From: Euborellia annulipes
Taxonomy: Eukaryota > Arthropoda > Insecta > Dermaptera > Anisolabididae
Reading direction: 5' to 3'
Length of the DNA stretch: 64,000 bases
NCBI GenBank assembly: GCA_023213315.1
Contig: JAKCPI010005527.1
Coordinates: forward strand, 31,014 to 95,013
Shown here in pieces: positions 1 to 10,765 of this stretch. The translations under genes were made by a program, and so were the position numbers. The notes beneath the pieces were generated by a model. The model made no database searches. It saw nothing but the letters and a program-made list of their open reading frames with translations, and was not told where the DNA came from. Position 1 is the stretch's first letter. Each line of letters starts with the position of its first letter.

Positions 1-322
1 GAAAAGGGCTTTTGTTTTCTTGAAGAGATCTCTTGCGCTGGCTTGTAGTGTTGTATTTCTTCTGACTTGATCTTCACTGTGTCTTGGTCCCATATGAATC
101 GTGAGAGACAGGCTCGGTTGTATTTATAACTTTCGGCTAGAATCACGTGATTGGCTGAGGCAGTTGGGTAGCTCCTCCCACCGCCCTAGTGGTATTTTTG
201 GAAAGCTGGCTCTCAGAGCTACTAATCACCTCTCTATTTTGCCAGCCAACTTGTTGATTTTGTGTTCCCATATTGAAGAAATTTGATTATAATTAATTTT
301 CCAAAAAATTTAAGAGATTCAA
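1..322. repeat. Direct repeat, left copy (truncated stem-loop cassette)
   Basis: Nearly identical to 1520-1841 (offset 1519). On the minus strand it carries a TATA-like box (121-129), CCAAT (150-154) and the second half of a histone-like stem-loop at 1-10, cut by the window edge. The 61-residue frame at 101-286 is identical in both copies only because the DNA is duplicated; I see no sign that it is a gene. Confidence 0.85.
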
Positions 323-557
323 ACATATACATTCATATTTACATACATAAATACATTTTTTTTTATTTAAATAAAAAAAAAAAACAGAAAAAGGAAGGAG
401 ATTAATAATAAAACCAAAGGAAAGTAGATAAATTAAAATTAGAGAAAGTGAATATGGTGATTTTAGCATATTAACTTTTGTTAATTAGTCCTTAAAAGAA
501 CTTTTTTTAAGCAGCATAATTTTTGTAAGAAAGAAAGTTGATTTAAAAAAATGGTGG

Positions 558-1010
558 GGCGAGATATTTGGAGATGATTTAATACGTTTGGTTAACAAAC
601 GTGCCAAGGAAATACGTTTAATTGATAAACGTGAATTTTAATGGTTAAATGTAGGAAAGTTGATAAAATAAAGATGGAGAAAGTGAATGTGGTGATTTTA
701 GCATATTAACTTTTGATAATTAGTCCTTAAAAGGACTTTTTTTAAGGAGCATAATTTTTGTAAGAAAGAAAGGTGGTAAAAAAAATGGTGTTAGCCCTGA
801 AAAGGGCTTTTGTTTTCTTGAAGAATTTGTTGTTTGCTTGAAGATATCTCTTGCGCTGACTTGTAGGCTTGTAACATGACTTGATCTCCACTGTGTCTTG
901 GTCCCATATGAAGAGTGAGACACTGGCTCGGTTGTATTTATAACTTTCGGCTAGAATCACGTGATCACGTGATTGGCTGAGGCAGTCTCGGTGCAAGCAG
1001 TGAGCTAACT
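558..1010 (-). repeat. Tandem cassette unit B with promoter and stem-loop
   Basis: The segment from 558 recurs at 1151 (offset 593) until about 1475. Read on the minus strand: CCAAT at 976-972, a doubled TCACGTGA palindrome, TATAAATA at 943-935, then a stem-loop at 808-793 followed by AACACCA. No conserved frame runs between TATA and hairpin: the ATG near 908 gives a different peptide from the sister copy. Confidence 0.7.
793..808 (-). promoter_or_regulatory. Histone-mRNA-type 3' stem-loop, copy B
   Basis: Minus-strand sequence AGCCCTTTTCAGGGCT: six-base-pair stem, TTTC loop, A-rich 5' flank (AAACAAA) and AACACCA 3' flank. It matches the animal histone stem-loop except that the basal pair is A-U instead of G-C. 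In histone mRNAs this hairpin is bound by SLBP and directs U7-dependent cleavage. No histone reading frame precedes it here, so function is inferred from form only. Confidence 0.5.
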
Positions 1011-1386
1011 TTTATTGTGAATGGAGGGGGAAGGAGGTATAGCGGGGGGACCTCAGTTTGTTTTTTCATGCGTTCGAGACGAATAGAAAAAATATTTTTT
1101 GCCTCCGCAATATATTTTTAATTCAAAATGAATGAGCATTTAAGGCAATGGGCGAGATATTTGGAGGTGATTTAATACGTTTAATTAACAAACGTGCCAA
1201 GGAAATACGTTTAATTGATAAACGTGAATTTTAATGGTTAAATGTAGGAAAGTTGATAAAATAAATATGGAGAAAGTGAATGTGGTGATTTTAGCATATT
1301 AACTTTTGATAATTAGTCCTTAAAAGGACTTTTTTTAAGGAGCATAATTTTTGTAAGAAGGAAAGGCGGTAAAAAAAAATGGTGTT

Positions 1387-1402
1387 AGCCCTGAAAAGGG
1401 CT
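1387..1402 (-). promoter_or_regulatory. Histone-type stem-loop, copy C
   Basis: Same 16-nt hairpin as at 793-808 with the same 3' flank. Its own promoter part is missing: the repeat breaks off near 1475 and runs into copy D. Confidence 0.45.
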
Positions 1403-1513
1403 TTTGTTTTCTTGAAGAATTTGTTGTTTGCTTGAAGATATCTCTTGCGCTGAATTGTAGGCTTGTAACATATTTCATCTGACTTATTTTTGTTAAAAGC
1501 AAAGAATATAAAG

Positions 1514-1529
1514 AGCCCTGAAAAGGGCT
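1514..1529 (-). promoter_or_regulatory. Histone-type stem-loop, copy D
   Basis: Same hairpin with A-rich 5' flank. The 3' flank differs (CTTTATATTC). It lies about 110 nt downstream of the TATA box at 1648-1640, so a transcript from that promoter would be roughly 80-100 nt if processed at the hairpin. Confidence 0.45.
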
Positions 1530-1841
1530 TTTGTTTTCTTGAAGAGATCTCTTGCGCTGGCTTGTAGTGTTGTATTTCTTCTGACTTGATCTTCACTGTG
1601 TCTTGGTCCCATATGAATCGTGAGAGACAGGCTCGGTTGTATTTATAACTTTCGGCTAGAATCACGTGATTGGCTGAGGCAGTTGGGTAGCTCCTCCCAC
1701 CGCCCTAGTGGTATTTTTGGAAAGCTGGCTCTCAGAGCTACTAATCACCTCTCTATTTTGCCAGCCAACTTGTTGATTTTGTGTTCCCATATTGAAGAAA
1801 TTTGATTATAATTAATTTTCCAAAAAATTTAAGAGATTCAA
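1520..1841. repeat. Direct repeat, right copy
   Basis: Right copy of the 322-bp repeat at 1-322; similarity ends at AAGAGATTCAAA in both. Confidence 0.85.
1640..1705 (-). promoter_or_regulatory. Compact promoter of cassette D
   Basis: Within 66 bp on the minus strand: GGGCGG (1705-1700), CCAAT (1673-1669) overlapping the palindrome ATCACGTGAT (1661-1670), and TTATAAATA (1648-1640). The same order appears near 121-186 and, without the GC box, at 935-976. Order and spacing look like an RNA polymerase II promoter; activity is inferred. Confidence 0.45.
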
Positions 1842-1991
1842 ATTATTACTACGTTACTTCCAGAACCATATATTATATGTGTACTTAATTTCAAATGGAT
1901 TCATTGAAAATTGTGGATTTCTATAAAACATATACATACATATTTACATACATACATTTTTTCCATTTCATTTTTATATATATAGATATAA

Positions 1992-4071
1992 TAGCCCAGT
2001 CAAATTAGGGTTTCACCTCGGAATGAAAGATAATAAGCTGAATTTTTGTATGGACCTTTATTTTGGCATTCTAAATGATGTCTCAAAAGTCACATATGAT
2101 CACGTGTCCGCGTCACGCGGTATTCCAGGTCAAAGGTCACGAAAATCAGTTTTTCGCGAATATCTCGTTTCCTATACCTTAAATGATATTTGGACCTATT
2201 ATACAAGTTGTAGAGGATGAAATTCTCTACAATTTATATCTGAAGCATTTTTTTATACGACTAACCGTTTTTGAGGTAGAGCGTAAAGAGTGCGCAGCGC
2301 ATAGCCTTATATGGCTTAATGCACCTAATGTATGACTCATAGTATTCATACGGTATTGTAAGTCGTATAAAGTTTATTATTGATTAAAAAACAACTGCCA
2401 TTATTTACTTACTAATTATTAATTATTTATATTTAATTATCTCTTTAACTCTTATATTTAACTATAGTGATTTTATACTTTTAATTCTGTTTTATATTAT
2501 ATATCTTAATTATATTTTACGTAGAAAAAACATGTACACGAAAATAATATATTTTATTTATATCTTTATTTATCATTCATATATCGCATATGATACATTT
2601 ATTACAATTTCAGTTCAAATATTGGGTGGATTTTGGTTGACCTTACTTAAATATTTAGCAAATGGAACTTAATTCCCTTATTCTTCTTCCGGTCGGTCAC
2701 TAATTTGTGATTCGTTAACATCATCCTCGTTATCGATAATATTTGTCTCGATACCTTCAAGGACTTCGGTGTCATATGCACTCTCTTGTTCATCAGGATT
2801 ATTTTGATATGTTGAAACGTTGTGGCAAGCTTGTCCGTTTCACTAGCCACAAGCTGGAGAACATTTTAACCCCGACTTCCTGCATTCCCAGCGTGGAGAC
2901 AACCATTCTTGCAGATTCAAAATATTGTGTTTAGCAGTTCAGCTAGTGCTGGGGGTAATAATGTAGTTATTGGTCCCAGGAGTTAATTTTGCCTCAACGC
3001 TTCATCATATCAAAATAATCCTGATGAACAAGAGAGTGCATATGACACCGAAGTCCTTGAAGGTATCGGGACAAATATCCATAACAAGGATGATATAGAA
3101 CGAATCACAAATACTGACCAACCAGAAGAAGAAGTAGAGAAGCTCCATTTGCTAATTAAAATTAAAGTCAACCAAAATCAACCTAAAATTTGAACTGAAA
3201 TTGTAATCATCATACTATAATATTAACTTCCGGTCCTTGAGTGTATGTGCCTGCTGTTCTCTCGCTGATTGGCTAGAGTTAGAGGAAGTGAGCGGGAGAG
3301 AAATTCGAAACTTTAGAATTTTGTAATTGCTCCCCTTCGATGAGTTGCAAAATTTCCAAGCAATGAGCAAGAATAAATTTGAAGCATTTGCTTTCCGAAG
3401 GCGAGCAAGAGGATCCAGGGGGCGTAGCCGAAGGCGCGCTTTACCACATGCAAATGTATCATATGCGATATATGAATGATAAATAAAGATATAAATAAAA
3501 TATATTATATTCGTGTACATGTTTTTTCTACGTAAAATATAATTAAGATATATAATATAAAACAGAATTAAAAGTATAAAATCACTATAGTTAAATATAA
3601 GAGTTAAAGAGATAATTAAATATAAATAATTAATAATTAGTAAGTAAATAATGGCAGTTGTTTTTTAATCAATAATAAACTTTATACGACTTACAATACC
3701 GTATGAATACTATGAGTCATACATTAGGTGCATTAAGCCATATAAGGCTATGCGCTGCGCACTCTTTACGCTCTACCTCAAAAACGGTTAGTCGTATAAA
3801 AAAATGCTTCAGATATAAATTGTAGAGAATTTTATCCTCTACAACTTTTATAATAGGTCCAAATATCATTTAAGGTATAGGAAACGAGATATTCGCGAAA
3901 AACTGATTTTCGTGACCTTTGACCTGGAATACCGCGTGACGCGGACACGTGATCATATGTGACTTTTGAGACATCATTTAGAATGCCAAAATAAAGGTCC
4001 ATACAAAAATTCAGCTTATTATCTTTCATTCCGAGGTGAAACCCTTATTTTCACCTAATTTGACTGGGCTA
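1992..4071. mobile_element. Foldback DNA transposon with long inverted arms
   Basis: Ends are GCCCAGTCAAAT and its complement, flanked by TA on both sides (1992-1993, 4070-4071), suggesting a TA target duplication. Left arm about 1994-2813, right arm about 3002-4069. The right arm has an extra block of about 245 bp (3206-3450) missing from the left. A short acidic frame (about 3000-3193, ending in TGA) lies in the arms and could be a remnant transposase tail, but no catalytic motif is visible. The 65-residue frames at 2023-2220 and 3832-4029 are mirror images. Confidence 0.75.
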
Positions 4072-4878
4072 TAAGCTGATTATTTATTTATAAATTTATA
4101 TTTGACTCAAAGTGAGTGTGTTTTAGGAATTATTTTAATTTTATGGCTGTCAGAGTCTTTTTAAAGCATCAGGTCATCACCCTATATTTATTTCGAAGAT
4201 GTCTTGATGGAATAGTGAGAAAGTGAATTTTTTTTTTTTTAATTAAGAATGTCTCTCTTGAAATATTATTATCTTTCCAATATTGACATAAACCATAGAT
4301 GGAAAGAAAGCATTTCGCATTTAAAAAAATTTTGAGATCTATGTAATTGAACAATAGAGATTAATTAATATTCAATGAATGAATACTAGTCAGATATATT
4401 TAACAAAACTCACAAATTTATTAAATAATTCTATAATTCTACATTTTTATGACTTAATAATTTAAATAATATTTATGCCCAATTGCACCGTTTTACATTT
4501 ATGCCTCTCTTTACTAAGTGTGCTTAAACTAAAGCGTCTCTTAAATAACTTGTTATTTTGAACCGCAATATTTTAATCATGGAATAGTAAAGAATAATTT
4601 TATAAATGTGCAACATGGCAACGTTGTAAATTTTAGTGATATTCTGGTGATTTTTGATAAAATTGACAGATGTTAATAATAATAATTTTGTTTATTATTT
4701 GAATATTCTTAAATTAAATTAATTACATATTGTTTATAAATATTAATTAATTTCAGAAAAATAAGAAAATAGAAAACAAAATATTGATTTTCATGATTAT
4801 AATTTTTTTATTTAAATAAATAAGGAAAGAAATTGAACGCCAAATTATACCTCTTTAGAAAATTATCTATAAAATTAT
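4072..4878. other. AT-rich spacer, nothing recognised
   Basis: Very AT-rich sequence without open frames of note, splice-bounded segments or recognisable repeat ends. Confidence 0.6.
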
Positions 4879-4886
4879 ATTTAAAT

Positions 4887-5252
4887 TAGGAACCGACCGA
4901 ATATTCGGTTTCGGTTACGGTTTCGGCCAGTTTCGGCCAAAAATCATGGTTTCGGCCGTAGTTTCGGTTTCGGCCAAAAAGTGGCCGAACCTTTCGGCCG
5001 GCCGAAACCAGAGTCTGAAAAAATGGGATGAGACTCGCATGCAAAAAAAAAAAAAGGTCAAATAATTTGCACTTGAGGGGGAAAAAAATTTTAGTCTCCC
5101 TAAAAAAAAAGGTAAAATGATTTTCACGGGAGGGAAAAAAAAATTCAAAAAAAAAAAAAAGTAGGCCTAAAATGAAAAAAATTTTTATAGGAAATACAAG
5201 TTTCGGTTTCGGTTACGGTTTCGGCTGAAAATCTTGTTTCGGTCGGACCCTA
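4887..5252. mobile_element. hAT-like MITE built of TTCGG-rich repeats
   Basis: Element starts TAGGAACCGACCGAA and ends TTCGGTCGGACCCTA, an imperfect terminal inverted repeat. It is flanked by a perfect 8-bp duplication ATTTAAAT (4879-4886 and 5253-5260), the hAT signature. Both subterminal zones are dense in GGTTTCGG/GGTTACGG words in direct orientation; the middle is A-rich with homopolymer runs. No transposase. Confidence 0.75.
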
Positions 5253-5773
5253 ATTTAAATATAAAAACATAATAGAAAATTGCAATGTTAATAATAATAA
5301 TAAAATTCCAAAATCCTTTATTTCCATAATATTTAGATCACCTTCGAAAATAGAGTTCATATTGTTCGTTCATGTTTTTTATAAAAAAAAAAATTTAGAT
5401 CGAATAAAAAAATGTATTATTATTAGATAATTAATATTATATTATCAATCTAATCTGTCATTTATTTAACAGAAAATTGTTTTTAAGCATAAGCTAAGCC
5501 CCCGAAATCAAGAGCTTAGATTTAAGTTAAAATTTAGACATTTAAGCTTGACTTTGCAAGTGGTACAACGAAATTTGGAAAGTTAAGTATTATTTAGCGT
5601 TAAATAATGCTTAACTTGTACGGGTCAATTGAGCATTAGACACCTGTTTTTATTATTATGAATGAAATTAATCAAAAGTTATTAGTAGCAAATGATTTCG
5701 CTATCCTTATTATTATTATATAATTAATTAAAGTTTTCTAATTCTCTTTGTTCCTTTCTCTCTTGTTCGGCAG

Positions 5774-5885
5774 GTTTCTGCTTGCACACCCTCTGCCTTC
5801 GACTCAGGTGCCAGAGCAATGCGCATACCTCGCCGGCCATCGCCTGGGCTTCAGGGACGCTACGCTCTACAAGTTCTTCATTTTG
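5774..5885 (+). CDS. Candidate host exon, function unknown
   Basis: A 112-bp GC-richer island in very AT-rich sequence. It is preceded by a long pyrimidine tract and CAG (5771-5773) and followed by a consensus donor TTG|GTAAGT (5886). All three forward frames are open. Frame 2 (from 5775) gives a natural-looking peptide containing LPSTQVPEQCAYLAG and HRLGFRDATLYKFF. I do not recognise the family, and no flanking exon of the same gene was found in the window, so introns would have to be long. The length leaves a phase shift, normal for an internal exon. Confidence 0.5.
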
Positions 5886-6330
5886 GTAAGTAGATTTATA
5901 ATTTATGTTTTGATTTGTTCATTAAGTGTTGAAATATAGAATACGAGAAATGCATCGGTATTAGGAAACTTTAAAAATAATCTCGATCTCTTATAGAATC
6001 ACTATTTAAATTTTTAATCTAAGTTATACGATTATTATGGGATAAAAAGACACGAAACCAAATGAAATTTGTATGACGTTTCGGTGGCAAATTGAAAGGT
6101 TCCCTTTATCGGGATTCTTACTCAAGCATCGAATAGGAAGCGTAATATTTTATAATTTGGGTTTGTTCAGAGAGAAAAGATTAAATGTTCTAATATATCG
6201 GAATTTTCATTGGGTCTTGTCGGTTTTGGAGCTTTAATTCTCACTTTCTTCTGATGTTTGGTTAAATCTTTCATTGAGTAAGGGATGAGAAAAAGAGCAT
6301 TTGCAGCTAGTTTTATTTCGTTTTATTAGG
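5886..6330. other. Intron-like AT-rich sequence
   Basis: Sequence downstream of the exon-like segment; no other exon or repeat recognised before the motif at 6342. Confidence 0.4.
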
Positions 6331-6341
6331 CACTTCAAGCC

Positions 6342-6378
6342 GACGTTTCGGTCAGATATACGACCATCCTCAGAGCTG
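6342..6378 (-). ncRNA. Hammerhead-like motif (PLE-associated type), locus a
   Basis: Minus strand: CTGAGGA, then U, a hairpin GGTC...GACC, then GAAACGTC. The flanking TTCAGCT and GGCTTGAA can pair as an outer stem. It resembles a hammerhead core (CUGANGA, stem II, GAAA, GUC cleavage triplet) with one extra U. Confidence 0.4.
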
Positions 6379-6487
6379 AAGTATGTCAACAAAACTCCTC
6401 AAAAAGTCGAATTGTACAATCAAGTAAAAATTGTTTCGCCATTTCGCGAGTCAACCTAGCCTTGACTCGCATAGCGTTTGGTCCTTA

Positions 6488-6845
6488 TTTTTACTTTCTC
6501 TTACCCTACATATGAAATATATAGAGAGAACGTAGTGGATTCATGTGAAAAATTCGATGTTGGATCTTCACGATTTAAGGTCCTCTGAATCCAAAAAAAG
6601 TGGTTTTCGTGACATGATGGTCTGTTTGTCTGTAAGTGCTAAGAGCAACTAAATATATCTCGGCACAGAAAATCTGGTGTGGCCAGCACGCTTGCCAAAG
6701 GGTAAGAGAAAGTTGTGTGCTGAGCAACCATTCACACCAGGTTTTTTTTTTATTCTCAGAGGTCTGAAATCTCTAAATCTCGAGATCAAATATTTTTACG
6801 ATTACAATACTTTCCCTCCTTAGTATAAGAGAAAGTAAAAAAAAA
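6488..6845 (-). repeat. R1 repeat fragments, composite
   Basis: Contains the tail palindrome of family R1 (TACTTTCTCTTACC...GAGAACGTA), the segment with AAAAAAGTGGTTTTCGTGACAT, and then an R1 hairpin (6661-6752: ATCTGGTGTGG...CACACCAGG). The full family is described at 21205. Confidence 0.6.
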
Positions 6846-7290
6846 AAGTATGGATGGGCATTTAGTGGCAATAGTCACTGGACCCATCTAAACCGTGCAT
6901 CCTGCGCGGTATTTATCACCCCCCCCCCGCGACAAATAACCTAAAAACCGTGAGTTGCTATTGTTAGTTTCTCCCAATAATAAGCAAGAGCTCATTAATT
7001 AATATCCAACCATTCCGCTACAGGGCAGCACTATGCGGCGCCCTGTAAAAGCTTCCCTCTAAGGGAATTCCAATTGCTCCTGAAGGGTGGAGGGGGAATT
7101 AACTTTTTTTTTTCTTTTTTTGAAAATCTTTTTTCTTTTTAAAACATTTACGTAAGCAGCTTATTGACTCCTTCCTTCTTCTTGCCAGCAAAATTAAATA
7201 AAAGTGATTTCCTTCCGCTCCAAGTTGTTTACTCAATATTCTAATATTTTTAACACATATACAAATCATTTTATTAAATAATATTTTAGG

Positions 7291-7436
7291 TAAGACTTTT
7301 TACGATAACCGTTGTTTGTAAATATATCTATTGTGGGTCCAGGCATTCTGATTTAATCCATTTGGTATCCAAATAAAATCATGAACCCTCGACCCTTGGT
7401 ATACAAGGCAGGCGCGCTACGCCAAGCCCGGGGGTC
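7291..7436 (-). mobile_element. tRNA-derived SINE (family S1), partial
   Basis: Minus-strand head reads AAGCCCGGGCTTGG-type sequence with A box and B box; the body includes the conserved CCTGGACCC segment. The 3' tail is truncated at about 7291. S1 is the commonest SINE here: tRNA-like head, GGCAGTCCGATGATTTTATT, then ATTTAAGCCATTTGG palindrome, GGCCTGAGTTGCCGAAAAG and a (GTGTGAAT)/A-rich tail. Confidence 0.8.
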
Positions 7437-7486
7437 TGTCTGTGTGAATCTATTAAACTAGTATTCTTTGGCCGATTTTATTTTAC

Positions 7487-7758
7487 TTTTTTTTTTAATA
7501 AAAAACACACTTTTTTCTCATTCACACTCACACTCACACACACATTCACACTGTCTTTTCGGCAACTTAGGCCATTTAAGACTTTTACGATATCCGTTAT
7601 TTATGAATTTATATATATAGGGGTCCAGGCATTCTGATTTAATCCATCTGGTATCCAAAATGGCTTAAATAAAATCATCGGACTGCCTGGGATCCGAACC
7701 CGCGACGTTTGGTATACGAGGTTAGCACGCTAACCTCTACACCAAGCCCCGAGGGCTC
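7487..7758 (-). mobile_element. tRNA-derived SINE S1, nearly full length
   Basis: Complete minus-strand copy: pol III A-box region TGGTGTAGAGGTTAGC and B-box-like GGGTTCGGATCCCAGG, the ATTTAAGCCAT palindrome, GGCAACTTAGGCC block and an A/CA-rich tail (T-rich on the plus strand). Transcribed and mobilised by LINE machinery in trans, by analogy with other tRNA SINEs. Confidence 0.85.
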
Positions 7759-8713
7759 CGATTTTATTTTAAAGCTTATTTTCGCGTCCCATGAATATAC
7801 TTAACTTAAATAAAAAATTTCAACCTTGTATCTTATCTCGTTCTTGCTTTATGGACAAAACAAAGGGCTTCAAAACGTGTATTTCCATCAAAATACTCGA
7901 ATATAGAGGTATAAGAAAGTTTTGATATTATTATTATTATTATATAAAGATAGAGATTTTTATTTAAAAGGTAAATATTACGACAAAGTTGAGATTGTTT
8001 TTTTTTTTTTTTTTTTTTTGGTGAATGATAAGATGACATCATAATTGGTTTGGCAGAGAGAAATCCTCCCGTGCAATTCCCGCATAAAAGAGAGAGATAA
8101 CATCTGCCTTCATCTAAATGACACACACACACACACACAAAAAGTTTCGCCTAGTAGGCACTAAATACAGCCATCTACAGATCCAATTTCTTTAATGGCA
8201 AGGGGCCGAAACGTTATCGGTGGTGGGGGGTAAACGATTCAATTTGCAAAACGCTCTTTTTGCGGATAGATTTAAAACGTTCTCTCTCTCTCTCTCTGGT
8301 TAAAAATCAGGACAAAACTTTCTTTTTTTTTTTCTCCCCATAATGAATAATAATAAGTTAGAAACAAAAAAAAAAAAAAAAAAGAGAGAAGAGAGATGGA
8401 TACCTGAATTAGCCATCTTGTCAGAGTGAAAGAGAGAGAGAGAAAAGAACAATTTTGTTTCTCACGAGATGATTGCATTTTCTTTTTTATCTTTTTAAAA
8501 AATCAAAATCTTATTAAGGAATAAAAAAAAAGAATTTTAACTTTTTCTCTTTAAGGAAAAAAAAAGAAAGAATATCCTTTAATTAGAATTTGCTTTTGTT
8601 TTTGTTTTTAAGATAATAAATGATAAAAGTTAATTATTTTAATATAGACTAGCCCGATTACCCGCTGAAGGTGGGCTTCGGCCGGTTGCTCAACCAGTGA
8701 CGTCATTTGGGGG
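7759..8713. other. Microsatellites and unassigned AT-rich sequence
   Basis: Holds a 19-bp poly-T (7999-8019), (CA)n at 8118-8138, (TC)n at 8280-8298, a poly-A at 8369-8382 and a GA tract at 8430-8442. The open frames here are low-complexity artefacts. Confidence 0.6.
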
Positions 8714-8977
8714 CAAGGGCGGATCCAGAGGTGTTTCTCGGGGGGGGGGGTAATCTGGTGTGACTCGTCGCACAGCACACTATTTTTTTTAAATTTCGGT
8801 AATTTAAAAGCGCATTCTGTACTTGTTTGCCAGAATATAAATACACATCTAATTTTTAAGTATTAATTTTAAAAATTTTACATTAAAAATAAATTTTTTT
8901 GCGAAAAAAAGGTATTTTTTTCGAATCTCGGGGGGGGGTAATTACCCCCTTTACCCCCCCCCCTGTATCCGCCCTTG
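8714..8977. mobile_element. hAT MITE, family CAAGGGCGGAT, copy 1
   Basis: Terminal inverted repeats CAAGGGCGGATCCAGAGG / GTATCCGCCCTTG with a perfect 8-bp duplication TTTGGGGG (8706-8713, 8978-8985). Runs of G/C sit just inside each end. Too short to encode transposase. Confidence 0.85.
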
Positions 8978-9038
8978 TTTGGGGGGGGGGGGTGGGAGGA
9001 TTTTTATAAAATTTTATATTATTCTTTTAAATAAAATA

Positions 9039-9456
9039 CAGTAGAGTCCCGTTAATCCGAACTAATTTGGACCGAGGGTCGTTCGGATTATCGGGAAGTT
9101 CGGATTAACCGGAATTGTAAGCTTGAATTAGTTAATTTTGATAATAAAGTCGTATTTATAACGTTGTAAACCGTGAAACTTGTCGGTGATATTAAACTCT
9201 AAATAAATATTTCATAATATTTTTTTACGTTTAATTAAGAGAAAAAGAAACTCATTAATTTGCGTGATGTGTTAGTTGTAAATGCTTATACTATTTCTCT
9301 ATTTTTTATAATCCGTATTTTTTAATAAAATAAAGTTCCTTTAATGTCTAATTTTCATTTATATTCCTCTTAAAAAAAAAAAAAATCGTACGCAAAAAGA
9401 GTTCGGATTAACCGGAAGTTCGGATTAGCGAGGTTCGGATTACCGGGACTCTACTG
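9039..9456. mobile_element. pogo/Tigger-like MITE, copy 1
   Basis: Terminal inverted repeats CAGTAGAGTCCCGTTAATCC / GGATTACCGGGACTCTACTG flanked by TA on both sides. The ends resemble the CAGTAGAGTC ends of pogo/Tigger elements. 418 bp, no coding capacity. Confidence 0.85.
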
Positions 9457-9641
9457 TATTAGAAAATATATCTACGAGTATATGGTACAAACTGTACAAA
9501 ATTAAACAATTGACGGGCTTAGGATCAAAGTGGTACTTTAAAAGGAAGAAAAATGACACCAAAATTTAAGTTATGATTTAAAAACCTACATTTTGTCTAT
9601 GACCCGAGTGGTTATATTAAATTTTAGCTTAAAATAACTTA

Positions 9642-10735
9642 CAAGGGGACGGCCAAGTGAGTATATCACGGATTCGTTTGAAAAAAATTGAGGTGATACT
9701 TTGAGCCAAAAAAAATTTTCACGTGTTTCGGCGTTTTACTCCATAGAGCCCTGATTGGCCAAAAAAAAATAAATAAATACCGAAACAATTTTCGCGCTTT
9801 CAAGTAGTTTCTGTTTGAAACATTACGTAACAGTCAGCTGTGACTAGGTTGGTAGCGTAGCCGACTGGTAAGTATGTGGTCACGGGTTCAAACGACGGAG
9901 TAAGTAATTTTTTTTTTTTAAATCTTTTTATGTTATTGTAACAAACAATATATTTAAAACTGTTTCATATTTTTTTTTCATATTTTATTATTTTTTTTTA
10001 GTAATTAAATTTTAAAATTTTTTTAAATATCCTTTATAAACTGCGCTAATTGTCGCCTACTTATTTGTTTTGCATGTTTTTATGACTTATATCACCCTAC
10101 TTCGTGTGGGGTAAGTGTACAAGTAAATTAACAAAGTAAGTTATCTATATTCGCTTGACTACCTAATTTCTTTTATTAAATATAAGCAAATAAATTTTTT
10201 ATTAATATCACGTATTTATTTAATTAATGGATTATTTTATGCCTTCTTTATTTCTTCATATATTTAAATACTGTAATAAATGATATTTTCTTCATGAATT
10301 TAAATTAAATTTTAATTTTAAGGTAATAAATAAACTCTAAAAACAATTTTAACAAAATTTTAAAATTTAATTACTAAAAAAAAATAATAAAATATGAAAA
10401 AAAAAATATGAAACAGTTTTAAATATATTGTTTGTTACAATAACATAAAAAGATAAAAAAAAAAAAAAATTGCTTACTCCGTCGTTTGAACCCGGGATCA
10501 CATACTTACCAGTCGGCTACGCTACCAGCCTAGCCACAGCTGACTGTTACGTAATGTTTCAAACAGAAACTACTTGAAAGCGCGAAAATTGTTTCGGTAT
10601 TTATTTATTTTTTTTTGGCCAATCAGGGCTCTATGGAGTAAAACGCCGAAACACGTGAAAATTTTTTTTAGCTCAAAGTATCACCTCAATTTTTTTCAAA
10701 CGAATCCGTGATATACTCACTTGGCCGTCCCCTTG
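9642..10735. mobile_element. 1.1-kb foldback element with TTA target
   Basis: Inverted arms 9642-10028 and 10352-10735, ends CAAGGGGACGGCC / GGCCGTCCCCTTG. Flanked by TTA on both sides (9639-9641, 10736-10738), which suggests PIF/Harbinger (TWA target) but is not proof. Each arm carries a tRNA-like sequence; the 320-bp spacer is AT-rich. Confidence 0.75.
9841..9905 (+). repeat. tRNA-like sequence in foldback left arm
   Basis: TGACTAGGTTGGTAGCG (A-box-like) and GGGTTCAAAC (B-box-like) spaced as in tRNA/SINE heads. The mirror copy at about 10475-10540 has the better A box TGGCTAGGCTGG. No acceptor stem closes convincingly, so this is tRNA-derived rather than a functional tRNA. Confidence 0.5.
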
Positions 10736-10765
10736 TTAGATACGTAGGGGTTATAGCTGGTAGTT

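Noticed and set aside
101..286. 61-residue frame repeated identically at 1620-1805
   Set aside because: Identity is explained by the 322-bp DNA duplication; the frame overlaps promoter-like elements on the other strand and resembles no protein.
3000..3193. Acidic frame in the 2-kb foldback as a transposase
   Set aside because: Too short, no catalytic residues, mirrored in the opposite arm; at most a remnant tail.
2023..4029. Two identical 65-residue proteins on opposite strands
   Set aside because: They are the two arms of one foldback element.
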